Shown here one piece after another: positions 1 through 6,164 of a stretch of 18,556 nucleotides of DNA. Origin of the DNA: VRUE01 sp036271315 (GTDB lineage: Bacteria > Actinomycetota > Thermoleophilia > Solirubrobacterales > 70-9). Position 1 is the first letter of the stretch, and every line of letters starts with the position of its first letter. The notes beneath the pieces were generated by a model that searched no databases, was not told where the DNA came from, and worked only from the letters and a program-made list of their open reading frames with translations. The translations under genes and the position numbers were made by a program. The stretch covers positions 1 through 18,556 of the forward strand of contig DATBAV010000039.1 in the NCBI GenBank assembly GCA_036271315.1. The letters run 5' to 3'.

Positions 1-60
1 CAACTCCCTCCTCCGTCCGTATACGGCGAAGTGGGATTCTTCTGTAGAAGTTTGGCCTAG
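1..60. promoter_or_regulatory. Region upstream of dipZ with two short inverted repeats
   Basis: This stretch lies before the first gene and holds two small inverted repeats. CCGTATACGG (17-26) is a perfect 10-bp palindrome. CTTCTGTAGAAG (39-50) has 5-bp arms around GT. Their centres are about 23 bp apart, or two helical turns, which would suit a dimeric regulator or paired sites. No clear Shine-Dalgarno sequence precedes the ATG at 61 and I see no convincing -35/-10 pair. Operator function is inference only. Confidence 0.3.
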
Positions 61-1815
61 ATGGTCTTGCTGATTCTCTTCGGGTTCGTCGCCGGAGCAG
101 CGACGGCGGTGTCGCCGTGTGTGCTGCCCGTTCTGCCGATCGCGCTCTCGGCGGGCGCCACCGGCGGCCGCAGCCGGCCGCTGGGGATCGTCGTCGGGCT
201 CGCCCTCTCGTTCACCTTCGCGACCGTGGCCCTGGTCTACGTGATCTCGGCCCTCGGCCTCCCTGACGATTTCCTCCGCGACCTCGCGATCGTCGTCCTG
301 ATCGTCTTCGGCGTGACCCTGATCGTGCCGGCGCTGTCGGCCCGGGTCGAGGCGTCGCTGAGCCGGCTCACCTCCCGGATCCGGACCCCGAAGGGCGGCG
401 ACGGGTTCTGGTCGGGCACCGCGATCGGGGCCAGTCTCGGCCTCGTCTACGCGCCCTGCGCCGGGCCGATCCTGGCCGGCGTGATCACCGTCTCCGCCTC
501 GCAGTCCTTCAGCACCGGCCGGCTGGCGGTGGCGTTGAGCTACGGGATCGGCTCGGCGGTGGTCCTCTACTTCCTCATGCTCGGCGGGCGCAAGGTGGTG
601 CGGCCGCTGGCCCAGCGTGGGGTCGGCCTGCAGGTCGCGATGGGCGCGGTGATGGTGATCGTCGCCCTGGCGATGCTCGGCAACTACGACATCCGCTTCC
701 AGAACCACATCGCAAGCAGCCTGCCCAGCTTCCTCGTCGACCCGAGCAAGGGCATCGAGGAAACCGCGTCGGCCAAGGCCGCGCTCGCCGATGTTCGCGG
801 CGATGGTGGCCACGGGGTTGGCAGCGAAGCCAGCGGAGCGGCCCCGGAAACCGGTGCCGACGGCACGCTGAAGAAACTGCCGGTGCTCGCCGTGGCGCCG
901 GAATTCGTCGGCACCGAGCAGTGGTTCAACACCCCCGGCGACAAGCCGCTCACCCTGCGCGGGCTGCGCGGGAGAGTCGTCCTCGTCGACTTCTGGACCT
1001 ACAGCTGCATCAACTGCATCCGCACCCTGCCCTATCTGAAGGCCTGGGACGCGAAGTACCGCAAGGACGGCCTGACGATCGTCGGCGTGCACACGCCCGA
1101 GTTCCCCTTCGAGCGCGAAGCGAGCAACGTCGAAACGGCGATCGAGGAAAACGGGATTCGCTACCCGGTCGTCCAGGACAACGAACAGGCGACCTGGAAC
1201 GCCTACGGCAACCAGTACTGGCCCGCCGAGTACTTCATCGACGCCCAGGGCAGGGTCCGTTATGTGCACTTCGGCGAGGGCGAATATGGCGAGAAAGAAA
1301 AGGTGATCCGCGAGCTCCTGGCCGAAGCGGGCAGGCCGGTCAAGGGCGGCGACGCGCGGGTCCACGCGATTGCTCCCTCGCCAACCGTGACTACACCGGA
1401 GACCTACCTCGGCGCCGCCCGCGCCGAACGCTTCACCAACGCGATGCTCTCGCCGGGCTCGCACGACTTCACCGCGCCGAAGGCGCTGCCCGCCAATGAA
1501 TTCGCCTACCACGGCAAGTGGCGCATCACGCTCGAGTCGGCGACCGCGGGGACTGCGGCGTCGCTCGATCTCAACTTCGGCGCCCGGCGCGTCTACCTGG
1601 TGCTCGGCTCGCCCGGCCGCGACCGCAAAGTCAGGGTGCTGCTCGACGGCCAGCCGATCTCCGCCGCCGATGCCGGGACCGATGTCCACGACGGCGCCGT
1701 GACCGTGACCGGCCAGCGTCTCTACAACCTCGTCAACCTGCCCAAGGTCGGCCACCACGTCCTCACCCTGGAACCGGAAGCGGGGGTGCAGGGCTATGCC
1801 TTCACCTTCGGTTAG
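61..1815 (+). CDS. dipZ: DipZ-like protein: CcdA membrane domain fused to thioredoxin-like domain
   Basis: This protein moves reducing equivalents across the membrane to an extracytoplasmic thioredoxin-like domain, for disulfide reduction or cytochrome c and oxidase maturation. Residues about 1-215 form a polytopic CcdA/DsbD-type domain with its paired cysteines in SPCVLP (C20) and YAPCAGP (C133). A low-complexity linker follows. A TlpA/thioredoxin fold at about 285-430 carries WTYSCINC (C316, C319), then the WPAEYFID stretch with the conserved cis-Pro region. The last about 140 residues match the beta-rich C-terminal domain of DipZ proteins. At 584 residues it is somewhat shorter than the mycobacterial homologue. 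All four redox cysteines are present, so it looks functional. The ATG at 61 is the only sensible start because the first membrane helix begins at once. A two-component system follows on the same strand. Confidence 0.9.
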   Translation: MVLLILFGFVAGAATAVSPCVLPVLPIALSAGATGGRSRPLGIVVGLALSFTFATVALVYVISALGLPDDFLRDLAIVVLIVFGVTLIVPALSARVEASLSRLTSRIRTPKGGDGFWSGTAIGASLGLVYAPCAGPILAGVITVSASQSFSTGRLAVALSYGIGSAVVLYFLMLGGRKVVRPLAQRGVGLQVAMGAVMVIVALAMLGNYDIRFQNHIASSLPSFLVDPSKGIEETASAKAALADVRGDGGHGVGSEASGAAPETGADGTLKKLPVLAVAPEFVGTEQWFNTPGDKPLTLRGLRGRVVLVDFWTYSCINCIRTLPYLKAWDAKYRKDGLTIVGVHTPEFPFEREASNVETAIEENGIRYPVVQDNEQATWNAYGNQYWPAEYFIDAQGRVRYVHFGEGEYGEKEKVIRELLAEAGRPVKGGDARVHAIAPSPTVTTPETYLGAARAERFTNAMLSPGSHDFTAPKALPANEFAYHGKWRITLESATAGTAASLDLNFGARRVYLVLGSPGRDRKVRVLLDGQPISAADAGTDVHDGAVTVTGQRLYNLVNLPKVGHHVLTLEPEAGVQGYAFTFG

Positions 1816-1852
1816 TCGCGAGTCCGCCCGCCCAGGCGCGACAATCGCGGCG

Positions 1853-2551
1853 ATGGCCGACTCCTCCCAGGGCACCGTGCTGGTCGTCGACGACGAGCCG
1901 ACGATCCTCGACGTCGTCGGTCGCTACATGGAGCGGGCCGGCTATGAGACCCATCGCGCCGCCGACGGGCCCGAGGCGCTGCGCCTCGCCGCCGAGCACC
2001 GTCCCGATCTGGTCGTGCTCGACCTGATGCTGCCGGGGATCGACGGGATCGAGGTGATGCGCCAACTGCACGAGGGACCGGGGCCGCGGATCGCTGTGAT
2101 CATGCTGACCGCCCGCGGCGAGGAGTCCGATCGCCTCGTCGGCCTGCGCCAGGGCGCCGACGATTACGTCGTCAAGCCCTTCTCGCCGGCCGAGCTGGTC
2201 GCCAGGGTCGACGCGGTCCTGCGCCGGGTCTCGCCCCCCGACGAGGAGGCGCCGCCGATCGAGCACGGGCCGCTGCGCATCGAGCCGGCGACCCGCAGCG
2301 CTTTCCTCGACGGCGAGGAGCTCTCGCTGACGATGCGCGAGTTCGACCTGCTCGCCTTCCTGGCCGCGCACCCCGGCCGCGTCTACTCGCGCGACCAGCT
2401 GATGGAAGCGGTCTGGGGCGAGCCCTTCTTCGAGGACACCAGCACCGTCACCGTCCACGTCCGCCGCCTGCGCGCCAAGCTCGGCGACGACCCGGCCGAG
2501 CCGCGCTTCATCGAGACGGTCTGGGGAATCGGTTACCGGTTGCGATCGTGA
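1853..2551 (+). CDS. OmpR/PhoB-family response regulator
   Basis: Cytoplasmic DNA-binding response regulator of 232 residues. The receiver domain (about 7-120) shows the acidic pair D13/D14, phospho-acceptor D57 in VVLDLMLPG, T86 in MLTARG and K108 in VVKPFSP. A winged-helix domain of the OmpR/PhoB type (about 137-230) ends with the usual TVWGIGYRL signature. The frame is open from an ATG at 1796, but that start would overlap dipZ by 20 nt and add a non-conserved 19-residue tail. The ATG at 1853 gives the normal N-terminus and has a -10-like GACAAT 7 nt upstream. The stop overlaps the kinase GTG by 4 nt (GTGA), so the two are translationally coupled. Targets are unknown. Position suggests control of the redox or copper genes around it, which is inference. 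Confidence 0.9.
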   Translation: MADSSQGTVLVVDDEPTILDVVGRYMERAGYETHRAADGPEALRLAAEHRPDLVVLDLMLPGIDGIEVMRQLHEGPGPRIAVIMLTARGEESDRLVGLRQGADDYVVKPFSPAELVARVDAVLRRVSPPDEEAPPIEHGPLRIEPATRSAFLDGEELSLTMREFDLLAFLAAHPGRVYSRDQLMEAVWGEPFFEDTSTVTVHVRRLRAKLGDDPAEPRFIETVWGIGYRLRS

Positions 2552-3399
2552 GGCGCGCCGTCGTCATCGCCGTCGCCGCCTTCCTGGCTGGCGCCGCCGC
2601 GGTCGCGGTGCCCGGCCACATGGGCGCCGACCAGATCCTGCTGGTGCTGCTCGCCACCGCCGGCGCCGCGCTGGCAGCGGCACTCGCCGTTCGCCTGGCG
2701 ATGGAGGAGCGCTCCCGCCGCGAGATCGAGGAGGCGCGCCGCCAGCTGGTCGCCGCGGCCTCGCACGACCTGCGCACGCCGCTGGCCTCGCTGCGGCTGC
2801 TGGTCGAGTCGATCGACGACGGCGTCGCCACGGGCGAGACCCGCGACCGCTACCTGAAGGAGATCCGCACCCACGTCGGCGTGCTCAGCGACCTGATCGA
2901 CGACCTCTTCGAGCTCTCCCGGATCGAGGCCGGCGACATCTCCTGGACGATGCGCCAGGTCAAGGTGCAAGAGCTGATCGGCGACACCGTGGCGGCGATG
3001 CGGGCGCCGGCAGCGGAGCGCGGCGTCAGCCTCGCCGCCGAGCTGCCCGCGGGCGAGCTCGTCGCCAGCGCCAACGCCGAGAAGGTCCAGCGCGTCCTCT
3101 TCAACCTGATCCAGAACGCGATTCGCCACACCCCGGCCGACGGCAGCGTCACCGTGCGCGCCCGCAACGCCCCCGGTGGGGTAGAGGTCGAGGTCGCCGA
3201 CAACGGCGAGGGCATCCCGGCGGGCGACGGCGAGCGGGTCTTCGAGGCCTTCTACCGCGGCGATGCCGCCCGGGGCGAGGATGGAGCCGGCCTCGGCCTG
3301 GCGATCTCGCGGGCGATCGTCGAAGCACACGGAGGCAAGATCTGGCTCGAAGACGGCTCGCCCGGAACCAGGGTCCACTTCACGCTGAAGTCCGCCTAG
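2548..3399 (+). CDS. Sensor histidine kinase with minimal extracytoplasmic region
   Basis: Membrane histidine kinase of 283 residues that should phosphorylate the preceding regulator. Two hydrophobic segments (about 4-22 and 29-50) are joined by only about six residues, so there is no periplasmic sensor domain. HisKA follows with the H-box SHDLRTPL (phospho-acceptor H73). HATPase_c has the N-box NLIQNAIRH (N190), G1-type DNGEGIP and G2-type GAGLGLAIS. There is no HAMP domain of normal length; a short charged helix (about 52-66) links membrane to HisKA. The GTG start at 2548 overlaps the regulator stop. This layout resembles intramembrane-sensing kinases, which often read a partner membrane protein or the state of the membrane. 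The neighbouring DipZ is a possible partner, but nothing in the sequence proves it. Confidence 0.9.
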   Translation: MRRAVVIAVAAFLAGAAAVAVPGHMGADQILLVLLATAGAALAAALAVRLAMEERSRREIEEARRQLVAAASHDLRTPLASLRLLVESIDDGVATGETRDRYLKEIRTHVGVLSDLIDDLFELSRIEAGDISWTMRQVKVQELIGDTVAAMRAPAAERGVSLAAELPAGELVASANAEKVQRVLFNLIQNAIRHTPADGSVTVRARNAPGGVEVEVADNGEGIPAGDGERVFEAFYRGDAARGEDGAGLGLAISRAIVEAHGGKIWLEDGSPGTRVHFTLKSA

Positions 3400-3443
3400 C
3401 GGCGATACAACCAACCACCAGTCAACCGAACGGGGAGAAAGAC

Positions 3444-4193
3444 GTGACCGAGCTGACCGAGAAGCAGGCCGAGTTGTGCGAGAGCAGCGAGACCGACTAC
3501 TCGGACCTGAAGGCGTTCTTCATCAACTGCACGCTGAAGCGCAGCCCTGAGGTGTCGAATACCCAAGGGCTAATGGACATCTCGATGGAGATCATGCGCC
3601 GCAATGGGGTGGAGGTCGATTGCATCCGCGCCGTCGACCACGAGATCGCCACCGGGGTCTGGCCCGACATGACCGAGCACGGCTGGGAGCGCGACGAGTG
3701 GCCGCAGATCTTCGAGCGGGTGATGGCCGCCGACATCCTCGTGCTCGGCATGTCGATCTGGCTGGGGGAGAAGTCCTCGGTCGCGACCCAGATCGTCGAG
3801 CGGCTCTACGGCAACTCGCACCTGCTCAACGAGGCCGGCCAGTACGCCTACTACGGCCGCGTCGGCGGCTGCCTGGTGACCGGCAACGAGGACGGGGTCA
3901 AGCACTGCGCGATGAACACGCTCTACTCGCTGCAGCACCTCGGCTACACGATCCCGCCGCAGGCCGACTCGGGCTGGATCGGCGAGGCCGGGCCGGGCCC
4001 GTCATACCTGGACGAGGGCTCGGGCGGTCCCGAGAACGACTTCACCAACCGCAACACCACCTTCGCTGCCTGGAACATGCTGCACCTGGCGCGGATGCTG
4101 AAGGCCGCCGGCGGCATCCCCGCCCACGGCAATCAACGGCCCGACTGGGATGCGGGTTGTCGCTTCGACTTCCCCAACCCCGACTACCGCTGA
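3444..4193 (+). CDS. Flavodoxin-fold NAD(P)H-dependent oxidoreductase (FMN reductase-like)
   Basis: A 249-residue cytoplasmic protein of the flavodoxin/NADPH-dependent FMN reductase superfamily. The first strand and phosphate-binding loop are visible as AFFINCTLKRSPEVSNTQGL. A helix follows, then the second flavin-contact region ADILVLGMSIWLGEKSS and the GRVGGCLVTGNEDG strand-loop. The C-terminal about 60 residues, rich in Asn, Gly and aromatics, go beyond a minimal flavodoxin. It probably binds FMN and reduces quinones, flavin or an unknown acceptor; the substrate cannot be read from sequence. The GTG start at 3444 has a good ribosome site (GGGGAGA, 3432-3438). It follows the kinase by 44 nt, so it may be co-transcribed. 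Its stop lies 2 nt from the stop of the convergent tatA. Confidence 0.85.
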   Translation: MTELTEKQAELCESSETDYSDLKAFFINCTLKRSPEVSNTQGLMDISMEIMRRNGVEVDCIRAVDHEIATGVWPDMTEHGWERDEWPQIFERVMAADILVLGMSIWLGEKSSVATQIVERLYGNSHLLNEAGQYAYYGRVGGCLVTGNEDGVKHCAMNTLYSLQHLGYTIPPQADSGWIGEAGPGPSYLDEGSGGPENDFTNRNTTFAAWNMLHLARMLKAAGGIPAHGNQRPDWDAGCRFDFPNPDYR

Positions 4194-4195
4194 AC

Positions 4196-4357
4196 TTACT
4201 CCGGGGGCTTCTCCTCGCCGTCCAGCGACTGCTTGAAGCTCCTCATGCCCTGCCCGAGCGAGCGGCCGAGCTCCGGCAGCCGTTTGGGGCCGAGGACGAT
4301 CGCTGCGATCACGGCCAGGACCAGGAGGTGCATCGGGCTCTCGAGGCCGGACAGCAT
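4196..4357 (-). CDS. tatA: Sec-independent translocase protein TatA/TatE family, small
   Basis: A 53-residue protein read on the minus strand. It starts MLSGLESPMHLLVLAVIAAI, a short N-terminal tail and one membrane helix (about 9-22). The TatA/Hcf106 hinge LGPKRLPELGRSLG and an amphipathic helix (GQGMRSFKQSLDG) follow, then a short acidic tail ending PPE. TatA multimers form the pore of the twin-arginine pathway, which exports folded, often cofactor-bearing proteins. It is short even for TatA but has every diagnostic element. No tatB or tatC lies nearby, so those must be elsewhere. A TAAGCT hexamer (4370-4365) sits 7 nt before the ATG, suggesting a leaderless transcript. The next in-frame Met (residue 9) would remove part of the tail and is less likely. 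Confidence 0.9.
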   Translation of the reverse strand: MLSGLESPMHLLVLAVIAAIVLGPKRLPELGRSLGQGMRSFKQSLDGEEKPPE

Positions 4358-4393
4358 TAGAGGAAGCTTAAACAGCTGGCTTAAACTCCGGGT
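4358..4393. promoter_or_regulatory. Compact divergent promoter between tatA and the copper operon
   Basis: Only 36 bp separate two divergent ATGs. The stretch is AT-rich against its surroundings and contains an 8-bp direct repeat, GCTTAAAC, at 4366-4373 and 4379-4386, around a CAGCTG palindrome. Reading right, TAAACT (4382-4387) lies 6 nt before the ATG at 4394. Reading left, TAAGCT (4370-4365) lies 7 nt before the tatA ATG. Both fit -10 boxes of leaderless transcripts. Clear -35 boxes are not visible. The repeat could be a regulator site. Confidence 0.45.
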
Positions 4394-4726
4394 ATGCGGC
4401 TTGCGACTCGTCTCAGCTCAGGACTGGCGCTGACGGTCACCGTCTGCTGGGCCCTGGCGCTGGCCCTCTCCGGCTCGACCGACACGTTGCTCTTCCTGGC
4501 GCCCGCGTTGCTGATCGTGGCGCCGCTCGTTGCCGGCCGCTACCCGGGTGAGGAGCTGATCGCCAAGCTGGTCGCCGAGCGGAGCCAACGGCCCCGCCGC
4601 CCCGCCGCCGTGCTCGCGCCGTCGCCGCGATCGGTCGTCGCCTCGTCGTCCCCCCGCGGGACTGGCCTGCTCGCCTTCTCCCGGGCCGAGCGCCCGCCGC
4701 CGTTCGGCCTCCTTCCGCAGACCTAG
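4394..4726 (+). CDS. Small membrane protein with AGRYPGE motif (copy 1)
   Basis: A 110-residue protein of unknown function. Two hydrophobic segments (about 9-26 and 31-47) are followed at once by AGRYPGEELI (motif 47-53), then a basic, Pro/Ser/Arg-rich tail that ends with LLAFSRAERPPP. A second gene in this operon (7923-8258) shares the same plan: 16 of 23 positions are identical around the motif and 8 of 12 in the tail motif. The two are therefore paralogues and very probably real genes. Each stands directly before a secreted, C-terminally anchored protein with a His mature end. The ATG has a TAAACT hexamer 6 nt upstream and no ribosome site, consistent with a leaderless first gene of the operon. 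A role in copper handling or assembly at the membrane is inferred from context only. Confidence 0.75.
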   Translation: MRLATRLSSGLALTVTVCWALALALSGSTDTLLFLAPALLIVAPLVAGRYPGEELIAKLVAERSQRPRRPAAVLAPSPRSVVASSSPRGTGLLAFSRAERPPPFGLLPQT

Positions 4727-4747
4727 CGCCGGCGCCTGAGATCGACC

Positions 4748-4770
4748 TCGGTCGCCGTGCGCGCGACCGA
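4748..4770 (+). promoter_or_regulatory. Stem-loop beside the ribosome site of the HEGN gene
   Basis: TCGGTCGC (4748-4755) and GCGACCGA (4763-4770) are perfectly complementary, giving an 8-bp stem with a 7-nt loop. The right arm ends inside the ribosome site GAAGGGA (4769-4775) of the gene starting at 4781. It could modulate translation or mRNA processing between the first and second operon genes. No poly-T follows, so an ordinary terminator is less likely. Confidence 0.4.
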
Positions 4771-4780
4771 AGGGACAACC

Positions 4781-5473
4781 GTGCGAAAGCACTGGGCGGC
4801 GCTTGCCGCCACCACCGCATTGCTCATCGGAGGTTCCGCCAGCCCGGCGCTGGCCCATGAAGGCAACCCCGACTACCGCTCGGTGATCGACCGGGTGACG
4901 CCGAAGGTGCCCGGCGTCAGCTTCGAAGTCCTCTCCTACGACAGCTACATGCAGCTACTCGACCAGCACGGCCACGAAGTCGTGATCGATGGCTACGAGG
5001 GGGAGCCCTACGCGCGCGTGCTCAAGGACGGCACGGTTCAGGTCAACGAACACTCGCCGGCGCTCTACCTCAACGACACTCGCTTCCCGACCTCGCAAGT
5101 GCCGCCGATCGCCAATCCGAAGCTGCCGCCGAAATGGAAAACGGTCGACGACTCTGGCACCTTCCTCTGGCACGACCACCGCATGCACTACGGCTCGACC
5201 GCGACTCCGCCGCAGGTCACCGATACGAGCCGCAAGACGAAGATCTTCGACTACACGATCCCGCTGCGGATCGACGGCAAGAAGGGGGCGATCGACGGCA
5301 CCCTCTATTGGGTCGGCAGCCCCAAGGCCTCCAAGCTGCCCTTCATCCTGGCCGGCATCGTCATCGTCCTCGGCGGCGGTGCGCTGGTGCTGCTGGCGCG
5401 GCGCCGTCGCGATCGTGACGACGACGAGGAGCGCCCGGCGCGCAATGACGAGCCGGCGAAGGAGGCCTGGTAG
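4781..5473 (+). CDS. Secreted, C-terminally anchored conserved protein with HEGN mature N-terminus; putative copper protein
   Basis: A 230-residue protein that I recognise only as a conserved actinobacterial hypothetical. A signal peptide (1-25, basic start, hydrophobic core, ALA cleavage site) leaves a mature protein beginning HEGNPDYRS, with histidine H26 first. The soluble part contains EGEPYARV and NEHSPALYLND, followed by a histidine cluster WHDHRMHYG (H131, H133, H136). A single membrane helix near residues 187-208 is followed by a strongly charged RRRRDRDDDEE tail inside. The topology is therefore outside-facing and anchored. The GTG at 4781 has a good ribosome site (GAAGGGA); an in-frame GTG at 4757 lies within a hairpin and would lengthen the signal peptide awkwardly. 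Position before SCO1, CopCD and YcnI makes copper binding likely. Direct evidence is limited to the His residues and context. Confidence 0.85.
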   Translation: MRKHWAALAATTALLIGGSASPALAHEGNPDYRSVIDRVTPKVPGVSFEVLSYDSYMQLLDQHGHEVVIDGYEGEPYARVLKDGTVQVNEHSPALYLNDTRFPTSQVPPIANPKLPPKWKTVDDSGTFLWHDHRMHYGSTATPPQVTDTSRKTKIFDYTIPLRIDGKKGAIDGTLYWVGSPKASKLPFILAGIVIVLGGGALVLLARRRRDRDDDEERPARNDEPAKEAW

Positions 5474-5475
5474 CG

Positions 5476-5520
5476 ATGCGCCGTGCGCTCGCCAAGCGCG
5501 CGAAGAAGCCGGTCCGATGA
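5476..5520 (+). CDS. Possible 14-codon leader ORF before SCO1
   Basis: An ATG 2 nt after the HEGN stop opens a 14-codon frame encoding MRRALAKRAKKPVR, a very basic peptide. Its TGA overlaps the ATG of the SCO1 gene (ATGA, 5517-5520). It could couple translation across the gap or act as a leader. It has no obvious ribosome site, and a short frame can arise by chance, so this is tentative. Confidence 0.3.
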   Translation: MRRALAKRAKKPVR

Positions 5521-6164
5521 GGGTTCGGCTCTCCCTCCCCCTCGCAGCAATTGCGATCGTGGCGGTAGTCGGGGTGGCGACCGTGCTGATCGCTACCCAC
5601 CACTCCGCCGAAGCGCTGCCCGGCAACGTCCACAGCAGGTCGGTCTCGAACTTCGCCGGCCAGGAACTCTCGCCGCGAAAGCCGGCGCCTTCCTTCGGCG
5701 CCCTGCGCAACTACCTAGGCGAAAAGGTCAGCCTTGCGGCCTACCGGGGGAAGGCGGTCTTCGTCACCTTCCTCTACACCCACTGCCCGGACGTCTGCCC
5801 GCTGATCACCGCGGAATTGCACAACACCCTGGCCCGGCTGGGCCCGCGACGCAGTCGCCAGCTTCGGATCGTGGCGGTTTCCGTCGATCCCCACCGCGAC
5901 ACCCGCCAGGCGGTCTCCGAATTCCTCCAGGCCCACGGAATGACCGGGCGGATGAAGTACCTGATCGGCGGCGCCCATGAACTAGCGCCGGTGTGGGAAG
6001 CCTGGAACGTCGGCTCCGAACCGGACTCCGTCAACCCCGAATTCGTCGCCCACTCGGCGCTGATCTATGGGATCTCCGCCAAAGGGCTCCTGACGACCAT
6101 CTACCCCTCCAACTTCAATCCGAGCCAGATCGTCCACGACCTACCGAAGCTGCTGAATGATTGA
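5517..6164 (+). CDS. SCO1/SenC family copper chaperone
   Basis: A 215-residue thioredoxin-fold protein, anchored by one N-terminal helix (about 5-26), facing outward. It should deliver copper to, or reduce, the CuA site of cytochrome c oxidase. The copper ligands of the family are all visible: C90 and C94 in THCPDVCPL and H179 in VAHSALIYGI. SVDPHRDT is another family hallmark. I chose the ATG at 5517 because it places the membrane anchor at the N-terminus; the frame is open much further upstream only because of GC bias. GAAG lies about 10 nt before it. The stop overlaps the CopCD start by 8 nt (6157-6164), so the two are co-translated within the copper operon. Confidence 0.92.
   Translation: MRVRLSLPLAAIAIVAVVGVATVLIATHHSAEALPGNVHSRSVSNFAGQELSPRKPAPSFGALRNYLGEKVSLAAYRGKAVFVTFLYTHCPDVCPLITAELHNTLARLGPRRSRQLRIVAVSVDPHRDTRQAVSEFLQAHGMTGRMKYLIGGAHELAPVWEAWNVGSEPDSVNPEFVAHSALIYGISAKGLLTTIYPSNFNPSQIVHDLPKLLND

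Noticed and set aside
2533..3414. Long open frame of 293 codons on the minus strand opposite the histidine kinase
   Set aside because: It shadows a gene with complete kinase motifs; the frame is open because of GC-biased codon positions and shows no recognisable domain.
4989..5516. Upstream extension of the SCO1 reading frame by 176 codons
   Set aside because: It runs through the HEGN gene out of frame and is Arg/Ser-rich. The ATG at 5517 gives a proper membrane-anchored SCO1.
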